NCBI RefSeq assembly: GCF_006717095.1
Contig: NZ_VFQE01000001.1
Location: 434,001-498,000 of the forward strand
Length of the DNA stretch: 64,000 nt
Reading direction: 5' to 3'
Source: Blastococcus colisei
Lineage (GTDB): Bacteria; Actinomycetota; Actinomycetes; Mycobacteriales; Geodermatophilaceae
Shown piece after piece: positions 40,982-49,800 of this stretch. The position numbers were made by a program, and so were the translations under genes. The notes under the pieces were generated by a model. It was not told the origin of the DNA and made no database searches. It was given only the letters and a program-made list of their open reading frames with translations. Within the stretch, counting starts at the first letter, position 1. Each line of letters starts with the position of its first letter.

Positions 40982-42396
40982 CGGACCGTGCTCCGTTCGG
41001 GTGCCGCGGCTGCGGTGGGGACGTCGGTGGGCTTGGGCTCGAACCACTTGTCGGCAACCGGCTTGATCAGCAGGTTCGCGACGAAGCCGACGGCCAGCAG
41101 ACCGACCATGATGAACAGCGCCGGCCGGTAGTCACCGGCGGTGAGCTGACCCGGCGTGCCACGGGAGTCGAGGACGCCGTTGATGATCAGCGGACCGGCG
41201 ATGCCGGCGGCCGCCCACGCGGTCAGCAGCCGGCCGTGGATGGCGCCGACCTGGTACGTGCCGAACAGGTCGCGCAGGTACGCCGGGACCGTCGCGAAGC
41301 CACCACCGTAGAAGCTGATGATGATCGCGGCGGTGACCACGAAGATCCAGGTCGCCGTGCTGCCGAGGGTCGCCAGGATGATGTACAGCACGATGCCGAC
41401 ACCCAGGTAGACCATGTAGATCGGCTTGCGCCCGATGTAGTCCGAGGTCGAGGACCACACGAACCGGCCCGCCATGTTGAACAGCGAGAGCAGCCCGACG
41501 AAGCCGGCCGCGGTGGCGGCCAGGACCGTGGAGGTCTCGCCCGTGCGGAAGAAGTCCTGGATCATCGGCGCGGCCTGCTCGAGGATGCCGATGCCGGCGG
41601 TCACGTTGCAGAACAGCACCGTCCAGAGCAGCCAGAACTGCGGCGTCTTGATGGCGTTGTTGGCCGAGACGTTCTCGGTGGTGACCAGCGACTTGGCCTT
41701 GACCGAGGCGGGGTCGAACCCGTGGGGGCGCCAGTCGGCCGCGGGCACGCGGATGATGAACGCGCCGAACATCATGAAGACCAGGTAGATCAGGCCGAGG
41801 GTGAGGAACAGGCCCGCGACGGCATTGCCGCTGGGCACCGTGCCGGCGACGGCCGGGTCGTAGCCCGGGTCGTACCAGTTCATCAGCTGGCGGGACAGCG
41901 GCGAGGCGATGAGCGCGCCACCACCGAAGCCCATGATCGCCATGCCGGTGGCCAGGCCCGGGCGGTCGGGGAACCACTTGATCAGCGTGGAGACCGGCGA
42001 GATGTAGCCGATGCCCAGGCCGATGCCGCCGAGGAAGCCGTAGCCGAGATACAGCAGCCACAGCTGCTCGGTGTAGATGCCCAGAGAGCCGACGAGGAAG
42101 CCGCTCACCCAGAAGACGGCCGAGGTGAACATGGCGGCGCGGGGGCCGTTCCTGTCCACCCAGGTGCCGAAGAGGGCGGCCGAGATCCCGAGCATGACGA
42201 TCGCGATCGAGAAGATGATCCCGATCTGGGTGAGCCCGGTGTCGAAGTGCTCGACCAGGGCCACCTTGTAGACACTGGTCGCGTAGGCCTGGCCGATCGA
42301 CAGGTGGACGGCGAGAGCCGCCGGCGGGATCAGCCAGCGGTTGAAGCCCGGCCGAGCGACGATGCGCTCACGTGCCAGGAAGCTGGGTACTGCCAC
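40978..42396 (-). CDS. OFA-family MFS transporter (oxalate/formate antiporter type)
   Basis: 472 residues with twelve hydrophobic segments. The start (RPGFNRWLIPPAALAVHLSIGQAYATSVY) is typical of OxlT-like proteins, as are GIGLGIGYISPVSTLIKWFPDRPGLATGMAIMGFG near 135-165 and the second-half loop GRFVWSSTSDYIGRKPIY. Substrates in the family are small organic anions such as oxalate and formate; the real one is unknown. The GTG at 42396 has GGAGG seven bases upstream, which settles the start. It is coupled to the 48-residue protein and divergent from mscR. Confidence 0.87.
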   Translation of the reverse strand: MAVPSFLARERIVARPGFNRWLIPPAALAVHLSIGQAYATSVYKVALVEHFDTGLTQIGIIFSIAIVMLGISAALFGTWVDRNGPRAAMFTSAVFWVSGFLVGSLGIYTEQLWLLYLGYGFLGGIGLGIGYISPVSTLIKWFPDRPGLATGMAIMGFGGGALIASPLSRQLMNWYDPGYDPAVAGTVPSGNAVAGLFLTLGLIYLVFMMFGAFIIRVPAADWRPHGFDPASVKAKSLVTTENVSANNAIKTPQFWLLWTVLFCNVTAGIGILEQAAPMIQDFFRTGETSTVLAATAAGFVGLLSLFNMAGRFVWSSTSDYIGRKPIYMVYLGVGIVLYIILATLGSTATWIFVVTAAIIISFYGGGFATVPAYLRDLFGTYQVGAIHGRLLTAWAAAGIAGPLIINGVLDSRGTPGQLTAGDYRPALFIMVGLLAVGFVANLLIKPVADKWFEPKPTDVPTAAAAPERSTVR

Positions 42397-42591
42397 GGAA
42401 CGACCTCCGAGGACGGGAACGCTGCGGCCGGTTGGACGCAACCTGGTCGCGCACTGTGACGTTTATCGCGACCGGTGGCACGGTACGTCGGCCGTCAAGT
42501 ACTCGCGCGTACAACACCCGACCGAGACATGCGCGTGACTGAGAAGATCTGCGGTCGGGGAGCCCCTCCGGCCCCATCTGCCCCTCCCGCC

Positions 42592-42597
42592 TAGGCT
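42592..42597 (+). promoter_or_regulatory. -10 element of mscR (leaderless)
   Basis: TAGGCT ends 6 bases before the ATG of mscR. Confidence 0.45.
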
Positions 42598-42603
42598 CCC
42601 CGC

Positions 42604-43692
42604 ATGGCTTACGAGGTGAAGGGTGTCGTCGCCCGAGGCAAGGGCGCACCGGTCAGCATCGAGACGATCGTGGTTCCCGATCCGGGGCCAGGCGAGGCCG
42701 TGGTCGACGTCCAGGCGTGCGGGGTCTGCCACACCGACCTGCACTACCGCGAGGGTGGCATCAACGACGACTTCCCGTTCCTGCTCGGCCACGAGGCGGC
42801 CGGGATCGTCTCCGCGGTCGGCGAGGGCGTGACCGACGTGGCGGTCGGTGACTACGTCGTCCTCAACTGGCGCGCTGTGTGCGGTCAGTGCCGGGCCTGT
42901 CTCAAGGGCGAACCGCAGTACTGCTTCGACACCCACAACGCCGCGCAGAAGATGACCCTCACCGACGGCACGGAGCTCAGCCCGGCCCTCGGCATCGGCG
43001 CGTTCGCCGAGAAGACGCTGGTCCACTCCGGTCAGTGCACCAAGGTCGATCCCGCCGCGCCGCCGACGGCGGCCGGCCTGCTCGGCTGCGGGGTCATGGC
43101 CGGCGTGGGTGCGGCCATCAACACCGGCGCGGTGCAGCGCGGGGAGACCGTCGCGGTCTTCGGCTGCGGCGGCGTCGGTGACGCCGCGATCGCCGGCGCG
43201 AAGCTGGCCGGTGCGACGACGATCATCGCCGTCGACATCTCCGACCGGAAGCTGGAGTGGGCGCGGAACATGGGCGCCACCCACACGGTCAACTCGAAGG
43301 AGAGCGACCCGGTCGAGGCGATCAAGGCGCTGACCGGCGGCTTCGGGGTCGACGTGGCGATCGACGCCGTCGGCCACCCCAAGGTGTTCGAGCAGGCCTT
43401 CTACGCCCGCGACCTGGCCGGCCGGGTGGTCATGGTCGGCGTGCCGACGCCGGACATGACCATCGAGCTGCCGGCCATCGAGATCTTCGGCCGCGGCGGG
43501 GCGATCAAGTCCTCCTGGTACGGCGACTGCCTGCCCAGCCGCGACTTCCCGATGCTGGTCGACCTCTACCTGCAGGGCCGCTTCGACCTCGACGCGTTCG
43601 TCTCGGAGACGATCGGGCTGGAGGACGTCGAGGAGGCCTTCGAGAAGATGCACCGCGGCGAGGTGCTGCGCAGCGTGGTGGTCCTGAAGTGA
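42604..43692 (+). CDS. mscR: S-(hydroxymethyl)mycothiol dehydrogenase-like zinc alcohol dehydrogenase
   Basis: 362 residues. Catalytic zinc ligands are in [14 protein letters not shown] and GHEAAGIV; structural zinc ligands are in [15 protein letters not shown]; and the NAD fold is [22 protein letters not shown]. The overall sequence resembles class III-type enzymes that oxidise the formaldehyde-mycothiol adduct and reduce S-nitrosomycothiol (MscR). The next gene, a metallo-hydrolase overlapping by four bases, is the usual partner of mscR in actinobacteria. It therefore probably detoxifies formaldehyde or NO. Confidence 0.85.
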   Translation: MAYEVKGVVARGKGAPVSIETIVVPDPGPGEAVVDVQACGVCHTDLHYREGGINDDFPFLLGHEAAGIVSAVGEGVTDVAVGDYVVLNWRAVCGQCRACLKGEPQYCFDTHNAAQKMTLTDGTELSPALGIGAFAEKTLVHSGQCTKVDPAAPPTAAGLLGCGVMAGVGAAINTGAVQRGETVAVFGCGGVGDAAIAGAKLAGATTIIAVDISDRKLEWARNMGATHTVNSKESDPVEAIKALTGGFGVDVAIDAVGHPKVFEQAFYARDLAGRVVMVGVPTPDMTIELPAIEIFGRGGAIKSSWYGDCLPSRDFPMLVDLYLQGRFDLDAFVSETIGLEDVEEAFEKMHRGEVLRSVVVLK

Positions 43693-44300
43693 GCACCCCC
43701 CGCATCGACAATGTCGTCGTCTCCGGCGTCTTCAGCCTGGACGGGCAGGACTTCGACGTCGACAACAACGTCTGGCTCGTCGGGGACGACGACGAGGTGC
43801 TCGTCATCGACGCCCCGCACGACGCCGCCCCGATCGTCGAGGCGATCGGTGGCCGGAAGGTCACCGCGATCGTGCTCACCCACGGGCACAACGACCACAT
43901 CACCGCCGCGGTCGCGCTGCGCGAGGCCACCGGCGCGCCGATCTGGTTCCACCCGATGGACCGGATGCTGTGGGACGTGGTGCACCCGGACACGGAGCCC
44001 GACCGGGACCTCGTGTCCGGCACCCGCTTCACGGTGGCCGGCGCCCAGCTGGTCGCCCTGCACACACCGGGGCACTCGCCGGGCAGCGTGTGCCTCCACG
44101 CGCCGGACCTGGCGACGGTCTTCACCGGCGACACCCTCTTCCACGGCGGACCAGGAGCCACCGGGCGCTCGTTCAGCGACCGGCCGACGATCGAGCACTC
44201 GATCCGCTCGGAGCTGTTCACCCTGCACGGCGACACGGTGGTGAAGACAGGCCACGGCGACGACACGACCATCGGCGCCGAGGTCGGCAACCTCGCCTGA
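43689..44300 (+). CDS. MBL-fold metallo-hydrolase partner of MscR
   Basis: 203 residues. The metallo-beta-lactamase motifs are [12 protein letters not shown] near residue 62, TPGHSPGSV near 121, FTGDTLF near 138, and a final [11 protein letters not shown]. It resembles glyoxalase-II-type thioesterases. Being coupled to mscR by GTGA, it likely cleaves a mycothiol thioester such as S-formylmycothiol; this is inference from family and context. The variant palindrome begins 14 bases after its stop. Confidence 0.85.
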   Translation: MSTPRIDNVVVSGVFSLDGQDFDVDNNVWLVGDDDEVLVIDAPHDAAPIVEAIGGRKVTAIVLTHGHNDHITAAVALREATGAPIWFHPMDRMLWDVVHPDTEPDRDLVSGTRFTVAGAQLVALHTPGHSPGSVCLHAPDLATVFTGDTLFHGGPGATGRSFSDRPTIEHSIRSELFTLHGDTVVKTGHGDDTTIGAEVGNLA

Positions 44301-44305
44301 CGCCT

Positions 44306-44341
44306 CCCCCATGGCAGATATGGCCATTTCTGCCCTGGGGG
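44306..44341. repeat. Dispersed palindrome, copy 3, in an extended dyad
   Basis: GCAGATATGGCCATTTCTGC at 44314-44333 differs from copies 1 and 2 by one base. Flanking bases extend the symmetry to two 18-bp arms with two mismatches. It follows the metallo-hydrolase gene and precedes the purF promoter, so it may terminate the mscR operon. Confidence 0.75.
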
Positions 44342-44385
44342 TCCGGCGGTGATGTGTTCCACCGCGGCCCGTGCGCCCGGGCCGG

Positions 44386-44391
44386 TACGGT
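44386..44391 (+). promoter_or_regulatory. -10 element of purF (leaderless)
   Basis: TACGGT ends 6 bases before the GTG at 44398, supporting that start over the GTG at 44371. Confidence 0.45.
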
Positions 44392-44397
44392 GGGGAG

Positions 44398-45981
44398 GTG
44401 CCTCGCGGTGATGGACGGCTGACGCACGACCTCGATCCCCTGTCTCCTGGTCCCCAGGACGCCTGTGGCGTCTTCGGTGTCTGGGCACCGGGGGAGGAGG
44501 TCGCGAAGCTGACCTATTTCGGTCTGTACGCCCTCCAGCACCGCGGTCAGGAGGCGGCGGGCATCGCGGTGTCCGACGGGGCCTCCGTCGTGGTCTACAA
44601 GGACCTTGGGCTGGTCAGCCAGGTGTTCGACGAGCCGACCCTGGGCAGCCTGCGCGGCCACATCGCCGTCGGCCACACCCGCTACTCCACGACCGGTGCC
44701 TCGACGTGGGAGAACGCCCAGCCGACGTTCCGCACCACCTCGGCCGGCACCGGCCTGGCGCTGTGTCACAACGGAAATCTCGTGAACACCGCCGAGCTGG
44801 CCAGCAAGGCCGCCGACGCCGGTGTGCCGGGGGCGTTCGTGGCCACCAACGACTCCGACCTGGTCACCGCCCTCATCGCCGCCCGCCCCGACCTCTCCGT
44901 CGAGGCGGCCGCCATGGAGGTGCTGCCCCAGCTGCGAGGCGCCTTCAGCTTCACGTTCATGGACGAGGACACCCTCTACGCCGCCCGCGATCCGCAGGGC
45001 GTGCGCCCGCTGGTGCTCGGGCGGCTCGAGCGGGGCTGGGTCGTGGCCAGCGAGACGGCGGCACTGGACATCGTGGGCGCCTCGGTCGTGCGCGAGGTGG
45101 AGCCGGGCGAGCTGATCGCGATCGACGAGAACGGGCTGCGCAGCCAGCACTTCGCTCCTGCCGACCCCAAGGGCTGCGTCTTCGAGTACGTCTACCTCGC
45201 CCGCCCCGACACGACGATCTCCGGCCGGGGCGTGCACGCCGCCCGTGTCGAGATCGGGCGCCGGCTGGCCAGGGAGCACCCGGTGGAGGCCGATCTGGTC
45301 ATCCCGGTGCCGGAGTCGGGCACCCCGGCCGCGGTCGGCTACGCCGAGGCCTCGGGCATCCCCTACGGCCTGGGCCTGGTGAAGAACTCCTACGTCGGAC
45401 GCACCTTCATCCAGCCCAGCCAGACGATCCGGCAGCTGGGCATCCGGCTGAAGCTGAACCCGCTGCGCGACGTCATCCGTGGCAAGCGGCTGGTCGTCGT
45501 CGACGACTCGATCGTCCGGGGGAACACCCAGCGGGCGCTGATCCGCATGCTGCGCGAGGCCGGCGCCGTCGAGGTGCACGTGCGGATCGCCTCGCCGCCG
45601 GTGAAGTGGCCGTGCTTCTACGGCATCGACTTCGCCAGCCGGGCCGAGCTGGTCGCCAACGGTCTCGAGATCGACGGCGTGCGCGCCTCGATCAACGCCG
45701 ACTCCCTCGGCTACGTCTCCGAGCAGGGGCTGATCGCCGCGACCGAGCAGCCCGCCAGCCGGCTCTGCACGGCCTGCTTCACCGGCGAGTACCCGATCCC
45801 GCTGGGCGAGTCCGAGGTGTTCGGCAAGCACGTGCTCGAGGGCATCGGCCGGACGCCGCTGCCCATGGCGGCGGCGATGCCCCGCGTGGACGAGCAGCGC
45901 TCCGTCAGCGGCTGGACCGGGCAGCAGGCCGGCAGCGCCAGCGTCCCCGGCGGGGCCGAGGACGCGCTCAGCCGTCCATGA
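44398..45981 (+). CDS. purF: Amidophosphoribosyltransferase
   Basis: 527 residues. The N-terminal nucleophile is Cys23 in DACGVFGVWAPG, so a 22-residue propeptide is expected to be removed. The glutaminase domain continues with HRGQEAAGIAV and HTRYSTTG. The PRPP loop is LVVVDDSIVRGNT near residue 363. Four cysteines in the B. subtilis-type pattern (CVFEY, WPCFYG, CTAC) indicate a structural 4Fe-4S cluster. It commits PRPP to purine synthesis. The stop overlaps the purM start. Confidence 0.97.
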   Translation: MPRGDGRLTHDLDPLSPGPQDACGVFGVWAPGEEVAKLTYFGLYALQHRGQEAAGIAVSDGASVVVYKDLGLVSQVFDEPTLGSLRGHIAVGHTRYSTTGASTWENAQPTFRTTSAGTGLALCHNGNLVNTAELASKAADAGVPGAFVATNDSDLVTALIAARPDLSVEAAAMEVLPQLRGAFSFTFMDEDTLYAARDPQGVRPLVLGRLERGWVVASETAALDIVGASVVREVEPGELIAIDENGLRSQHFAPADPKGCVFEYVYLARPDTTISGRGVHAARVEIGRRLAREHPVEADLVIPVPESGTPAAVGYAEASGIPYGLGLVKNSYVGRTFIQPSQTIRQLGIRLKLNPLRDVIRGKRLVVVDDSIVRGNTQRALIRMLREAGAVEVHVRIASPPVKWPCFYGIDFASRAELVANGLEIDGVRASINADSLGYVSEQGLIAATEQPASRLCTACFTGEYPIPLGESEVFGKHVLEGIGRTPLPMAAAMPRVDEQRSVSGWTGQQAGSASVPGGAEDALSRP

Positions 45982-47030
45982 GCGAATTCACCTACGCGGC
46001 GTCCGGCGTCGACATCGACGCGGGAGAGCGCGCCGTCACGCTGATGAAGGCCGCGGTCGAGAAGACCAACCGCCCGGAGGTGGTCGGCGGGCTGGGCGGC
46101 TTCGCCGGGCTGTTCGCGCTGGACACCGCCAAGTACCGCCGTCCCCTGCTGGCCTCCTCCACCGACGGGGTCGGCACGAAGATCGCCCTGGCCCGGCAGC
46201 TCGACCGGCACGACACCGTGGGCATCGATCTGGTCGCGATGGTCGTCGACGACCTCGTCGCCTGCGGCGCCGAGCCGCTGTTCCTGCAGGACTACGTGGC
46301 CTGCGGCAAGGTCGTCCCGGAGCGGATCGCCGCGATCGTCACCGGCATCGCCGCCGGCTGCACCCAGGCGGGCGCGGCGCTGGTCGGCGGGGAGACCGCC
46401 GAGCACGGCGACCTCATGGACGCCGACGAGTACGACCTGGCCGCGACGGCGGTCGGCGTGGTCGAGGCCGACGCCGTCCTGGGCCCGGAGCGGGTGGCCG
46501 ACGGCGACGTCGTCGTCGCGATGGCCTCCTCCGGTTTCCACTCCAACGGCTACTCGCTGGTGCGCCGGGTCGTGAGCGCGGCCGGGCTCGACCTGCACGC
46601 GACGCCGTCGGGGCTGGACCGGCCGCTCGGGGAGGAGCTGCTCGAGCCCACCCGGATCTACGCCCGCGACTGCCTGGCGTTGGTGACGGAACTCGGCGTG
46701 GAACGCGTGCACGCCTTCGCGCACATCACCGGCGGCGGGCTGGCCGGCAACACCGCGCGCGTCGTCCCCGAGGGTCTGGAGGCGGTGCTCGACCGCGGCA
46801 CCTGGGCGCTGCCCTCGGCGGTGCGGCTCATGGAGGAGCACGGCGTTCCCCGCGAGGAGTCCGAGCGCGCCTTCAACTGCGGCGTCGGCATGATCGCCGC
46901 CGTCGCGCCGGAGGTCGCCGACGCGGCGGTCGCCCAGCTCGGCGGAGCCGGCATCCCGGCGTGGATCGCCGGGGCGGTCCGGCCGCGCACCGGTCAGAGC
47001 GCGGCCTCCCTGGTGGGCACCTACCGCTGA
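45978..47030 (+). CDS. purM: AIR synthetase (FGAM cyclo-ligase)
   Basis: 350 residues. Characteristic motifs are YAASGVDIDAGERAV at the start, LLASSTDGVGTKIALA near residue 58, GAALVGGETAEHGDLM near 130, and VVAMASSGFHSNGYSLVR near 175. It cyclises FGAM to AIR. It is coupled to purF by ATGA. A strong hairpin follows 40 bases after the stop. Confidence 0.97.
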   Translation: MSEFTYAASGVDIDAGERAVTLMKAAVEKTNRPEVVGGLGGFAGLFALDTAKYRRPLLASSTDGVGTKIALARQLDRHDTVGIDLVAMVVDDLVACGAEPLFLQDYVACGKVVPERIAAIVTGIAAGCTQAGAALVGGETAEHGDLMDADEYDLAATAVGVVEADAVLGPERVADGDVVVAMASSGFHSNGYSLVRRVVSAAGLDLHATPSGLDRPLGEELLEPTRIYARDCLALVTELGVERVHAFAHITGGGLAGNTARVVPEGLEAVLDRGTWALPSAVRLMEEHGVPREESERAFNCGVGMIAAVAPEVADAAVAQLGGAGIPAWIAGAVRPRTGQSAASLVGTYR

Positions 47031-47070
47031 CGACGGGGACTTCCGGTTCAGGGAGCCCCCGATCGCGCGC

Positions 47071-47107
47071 GAGGACACCGCAGCTCCGGGAGAGCTGCGG
47101 CGTCCTC
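47071..47107. terminator. Bidirectional hairpin terminator after purM
   Basis: 16-bp arms with one mismatch and loop CGGGA (47087-47091), lying between purM and the convergent DUF3073 gene. Outer bases (CGATC/GATCG) could lengthen it. Confidence 0.75.
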
Positions 47108-47133
47108 GATCGGGCCGCTGACGATCAGCGGCG

Positions 47134-47361
47134 TCAACGCGGGCTGGCAGCCCAGTCGTCGTCCCCGTCGCCGTCGGCCCAGCGGTCGGCGTACTCGTCG
47201 TCGTCATCGTCGTCGTCGGTCGTCGCCCGGGCAGGGGCGGTGTACGACGACGGACCACCGGTGAGTTCCTTCTGCAAAGCAGAAAGGTCGGTGTTCGGTG
47301 AGCTGTACTTGAGCTCACGGGCCACGCGTGTCTGCTTGGCCTTCGCTCGGCCGCGCCCCAT
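47134..47361 (-). CDS. DUF3073 family protein
   Basis: 75 residues. The basic N-terminus MGRGRAKAKQTRVARELKYS is the DUF3073 hallmark, followed by SPNTDLSALQKELTG and an acidic tail with a run of seven aspartates. It is a small, probably disordered, actinobacterial protein usually found next to purM. Function is unknown. The ATG at 47361 follows GAGGGGG with a suitable gap; the longer open frame has no support. Confidence 0.88.
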   Translation of the reverse strand: MGRGRAKAKQTRVARELKYSSPNTDLSALQKELTGGPSSYTAPARATTDDDDDDDEYADRWADGDGDDDWAASPR

Positions 47362-47730
47362 CGGCTCGACCCCCTCGCTACGGAGTGCGGGAGTCCAGCC
47401 CCCGGGCTGGAACGGCCCGCGTGGCGACCCCGACTGAGTGACAATGTCTTGGACAACCTTACGACACGGATCGGCGACGGGCACACGTCCCTCCCCCTCA
47501 GGCGCGGCACGTCCCCCGTGTGGGTGCCGTGGGCCTGGCGGGCAGTAGGTCGAGCCGCCTCGGTGCCGGGCGTGCTGCCGGGACTTCCCGCCCGGGCGTC
47601 GGCGATCTGGAGGTCGTGGTGCGGGGGCGGGCCCCGTGGACGACGCGCATGGAGTCGACCATCGGCCTCTGCACGACCGAACACATCGGCCGCAGCGATC
47701 CTGGACCCTCGCTGGTGGGGCCTGCCGGAC
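47362..47730. other. Intergenic region, no gene seen
   Basis: 369 bases between the DUF3073 start and the 3' end of the GntR gene. It presumably contains the DUF3073 promoter. Open frames crossing it are antisense continuations of neighbours. No repeat or structured RNA was recognised. Confidence 0.5.
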
Positions 47731-48432
47731 TCAGCCGGCTTGCGTGGCCACGCTTGCCTGCTCGTGCTCGCGTTGTTCGAGGACGGTGATCGCGGTGGCG
47801 GTGAGGCTGCGCTCGACGTGGCCCCGCATGAGCTCGCGCGCTCCGGCTGCCTCCCCGGCCGTGATCAGCTCGAGGAGCTCGTGGTGTTCGCGGTGGTCGC
47901 GAGTCCGCGGCTCGTCTCCGGGCGGGAGGTCGAGCCCGAGGCTGCGGTAACGGTCCCCCTTGTCCCAGAGGTCGTCGAGCGTCCTCACGAGGACGTCGTT
48001 GTGCGAGGCGATGTACAGGGCGCGGTGAAACGCGCGGTGCGCCCTGAGCCCCTCCTCGCCCCGAGCCCGAGTCACCGGCAGCAGGCGGGCGGCGGCAACG
48101 CGGAGGGCGGTGACATCGGCATCCGTGCGGCGTCGTGCCGCGAGCTCGGCGGCAGTCGGATCCAGCGACAGCCGCACCTCGAAGAGGTGGCGGGCCTCGG
48201 TAGCGTTCACCGCAGCGACCCGCGCGTTCCGGTGGGTGTCGAGGATGATGAAACCCTCGCTGCTGAGCCGACGAATCGCCTCCCGCAGTGGCGTCAGACT
48301 CATGCCCAGTGCTCGAGCGAGATCGTGCTGAGCCAGGCGCGAGCCGGGTGGCAGGTCGCCACTGAGGATGCGGGCCCGTAGCTCCGCGTAGGCCACGTCA
48401 CCCTTGCTCGAGAACACGGTGCCGCTCGTCAT
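47731..48432 (-). CDS. GntR-family regulator, FadR/FCD type
   Basis: 233 residues. The winged helix occupies ~12-75 (YAELRARILSGDLPPGSRLAQHDLARALGMSLTPLREAIRRL, broken across the fold). The all-helical FCD domain follows, with metal-binding histidines in HRAFHRALYIASHND and REHHELLELITAGEAAGARELMRGHVERS. Such regulators sense small acids. It is divergent from the D-tartrate-dehydratase-like gene and most likely controls it. The ATG is preceded by GAGGCGAAGG. Confidence 0.87.
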   Translation of the reverse strand: MTSGTVFSSKGDVAYAELRARILSGDLPPGSRLAQHDLARALGMSLTPLREAIRRLSSEGFIILDTHRNARVAAVNATEARHLFEVRLSLDPTAAELAARRRTDADVTALRVAAARLLPVTRARGEEGLRAHRAFHRALYIASHNDVLVRTLDDLWDKGDRYRSLGLDLPPGDEPRTRDHREHHELLELITAGEAAGARELMRGHVERSLTATAITVLEQREHEQASVATQAG

Positions 48433-48527
48433 GGCCTTCGCCTCTCGTGCAGACCCGATTCCCGTGCGCGGGGTTGCGATAGCCTAGCATCCGTTACACA
48501 TTATGAATTCCAACGATGGAGAACGCA
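48433..48527. promoter_or_regulatory. Divergent control region of the GntR and tarD-like genes
   Basis: 95 bases containing an unusually AT-rich core (TTACACATTATGAATTC, 48493-48509) in an otherwise GC-rich region. Flanking CGTT and AACG give weak dyad symmetry. It is the probable site for the GntR operator and the tarD-like promoter. Confidence 0.45.
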
Positions 48528-49694
48528 GTGAAGATCGTCTCGGTGCACGAGGGCGTCGTCCCCATCAGCTCGTCCATCCGCAACGCCTGGATCGACTTCA
48601 GCACGATGGACAGCTCCATCGTGGCGGTGGTCTCCGACGTCGTGCGCGACGGCGAACCGGTGGTCGGCTACGGCTTCAACTCCAACGGCCGCTACAGCGC
48701 CGGCGAGATCCTGCGGCGGAGGATCGTGCCGCGACTGCTCGCCGCCGATCCGGAGTCGCTGCTCGCCGAGGACGGCCAGCTCGATCCCTCGCGGGCCTGG
48801 GACGTGGTGATGACCAACGAGAAGCCCGGTGGGCACGGCGAGCGATCCGTCGCCGTCGGCGTGATCGACATGGCGCTGTTCGACCTCGCCGCCAAGATCG
48901 CGGGGCAGCCGCTCTACCGGTGGCTCGCCGACCGCTACGGCGACGGGAACCCCGACGAGAAGGTCTTCGTCTACGCCGCCGGCGGCTACTACGCACCCGG
49001 CAAGACCCTGCGCGACCTGCAGGAGGAGATGCAGCGCTTCCTCGACCAGGGCTACCGCGTGGTCAAGATGAAGATCGGCGGCGCGGACCTCGCCGAGGAC
49101 CTGCAGCGGATCGAGGCCGTCCTCGAGGTGCTCGACGGCGACGGCTCCCGCCTGGCCGTCGACGTCAACGGCCGGTTCGACCTCGCCACCGCGCTCGAGT
49201 ACGGCACGGCCATCGAGCCCTACGGCCTGTTCTGGTACGAGGAGATCGGCGACCCGCTGGACTACCAGCTGAACGCGGTCGTCTCCGAGCACTACCGCGG
49301 CCCCATCGCGACCGGCGAGAACCTGTTCTCCCTCCAGGACGCCCGCAACCTCGTTCGCTACGGCGGGATGCGTCCGGACCGCGACTACATCCAGGTGGAT
49401 CCGGCCCTGAGCTACGGTCTGACCGAGTACCTGCGGATCCAGGAGATGCTCGTCCAGCACGGCTGGTCCTCGCGGCGCTGCATCCCCCATGGCGGGCACC
49501 AGTTCTCTCTCCACATCGCCGCAGCGCTCAAGCTGGGAGGAAACGAGTCCTACCCCGGTGAGTTCCAGCCCACCGGCGGATTCGCCGACGGCGCCGTCGT
49601 CGAGAACAGCTACGTCGGGCTCACCGAGACCCCCGGCATCGGCTTCGAGAGCAAGGTCGCCTTCTACGGCGTGCTCCGCGCGCTCCACGCCTGA
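48528..49694 (+). CDS. Enolase-superfamily dehydratase, D(-)-tartrate dehydratase-like
   Basis: 388 residues. The active-site series of the family is complete: NEKPGGHGERSVAVGVIDMA near residue 98, VVKMKIGGADL with catalytic lysines near 181, metal ligands in AVDVNGRFD, WYEEIGDPLDY and ATGENLF, and HGGHQFSLHIAAALKLGGNESYP near 320. The sequence is strikingly close to the characterised Bradyrhizobium D-tartrate dehydratase, as recalled. The expected product is oxaloacetate. The GTG at 48528 has GGAG six bases upstream and matches the homologue N-terminus; an ATG 12 bases earlier lacks a ribosome site. Confidence 0.85.
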   Translation: MKIVSVHEGVVPISSSIRNAWIDFSTMDSSIVAVVSDVVRDGEPVVGYGFNSNGRYSAGEILRRRIVPRLLAADPESLLAEDGQLDPSRAWDVVMTNEKPGGHGERSVAVGVIDMALFDLAAKIAGQPLYRWLADRYGDGNPDEKVFVYAAGGYYAPGKTLRDLQEEMQRFLDQGYRVVKMKIGGADLAEDLQRIEAVLEVLDGDGSRLAVDVNGRFDLATALEYGTAIEPYGLFWYEEIGDPLDYQLNAVVSEHYRGPIATGENLFSLQDARNLVRYGGMRPDRDYIQVDPALSYGLTEYLRIQEMLVQHGWSSRRCIPHGGHQFSLHIAAALKLGGNESYPGEFQPTGGFADGAVVENSYVGLTETPGIGFESKVAFYGVLRALHA

Positions 49695-49800
49695 CGCGCC
49701 CGCGATGGACCCCGCCCCAGCGGCCGCGCACCGACCTCCACACTGCCGTGGCGAGGAGCACGAGCAGGTCCGCAGGAACGACCCACCTAGGCCCGAGTGA

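Noticed and set aside
47449-48381. Possible plus-strand gene in the gap after DUF3073
   Set aside because: It is largely antisense to the GntR gene and has no recognisable protein features.
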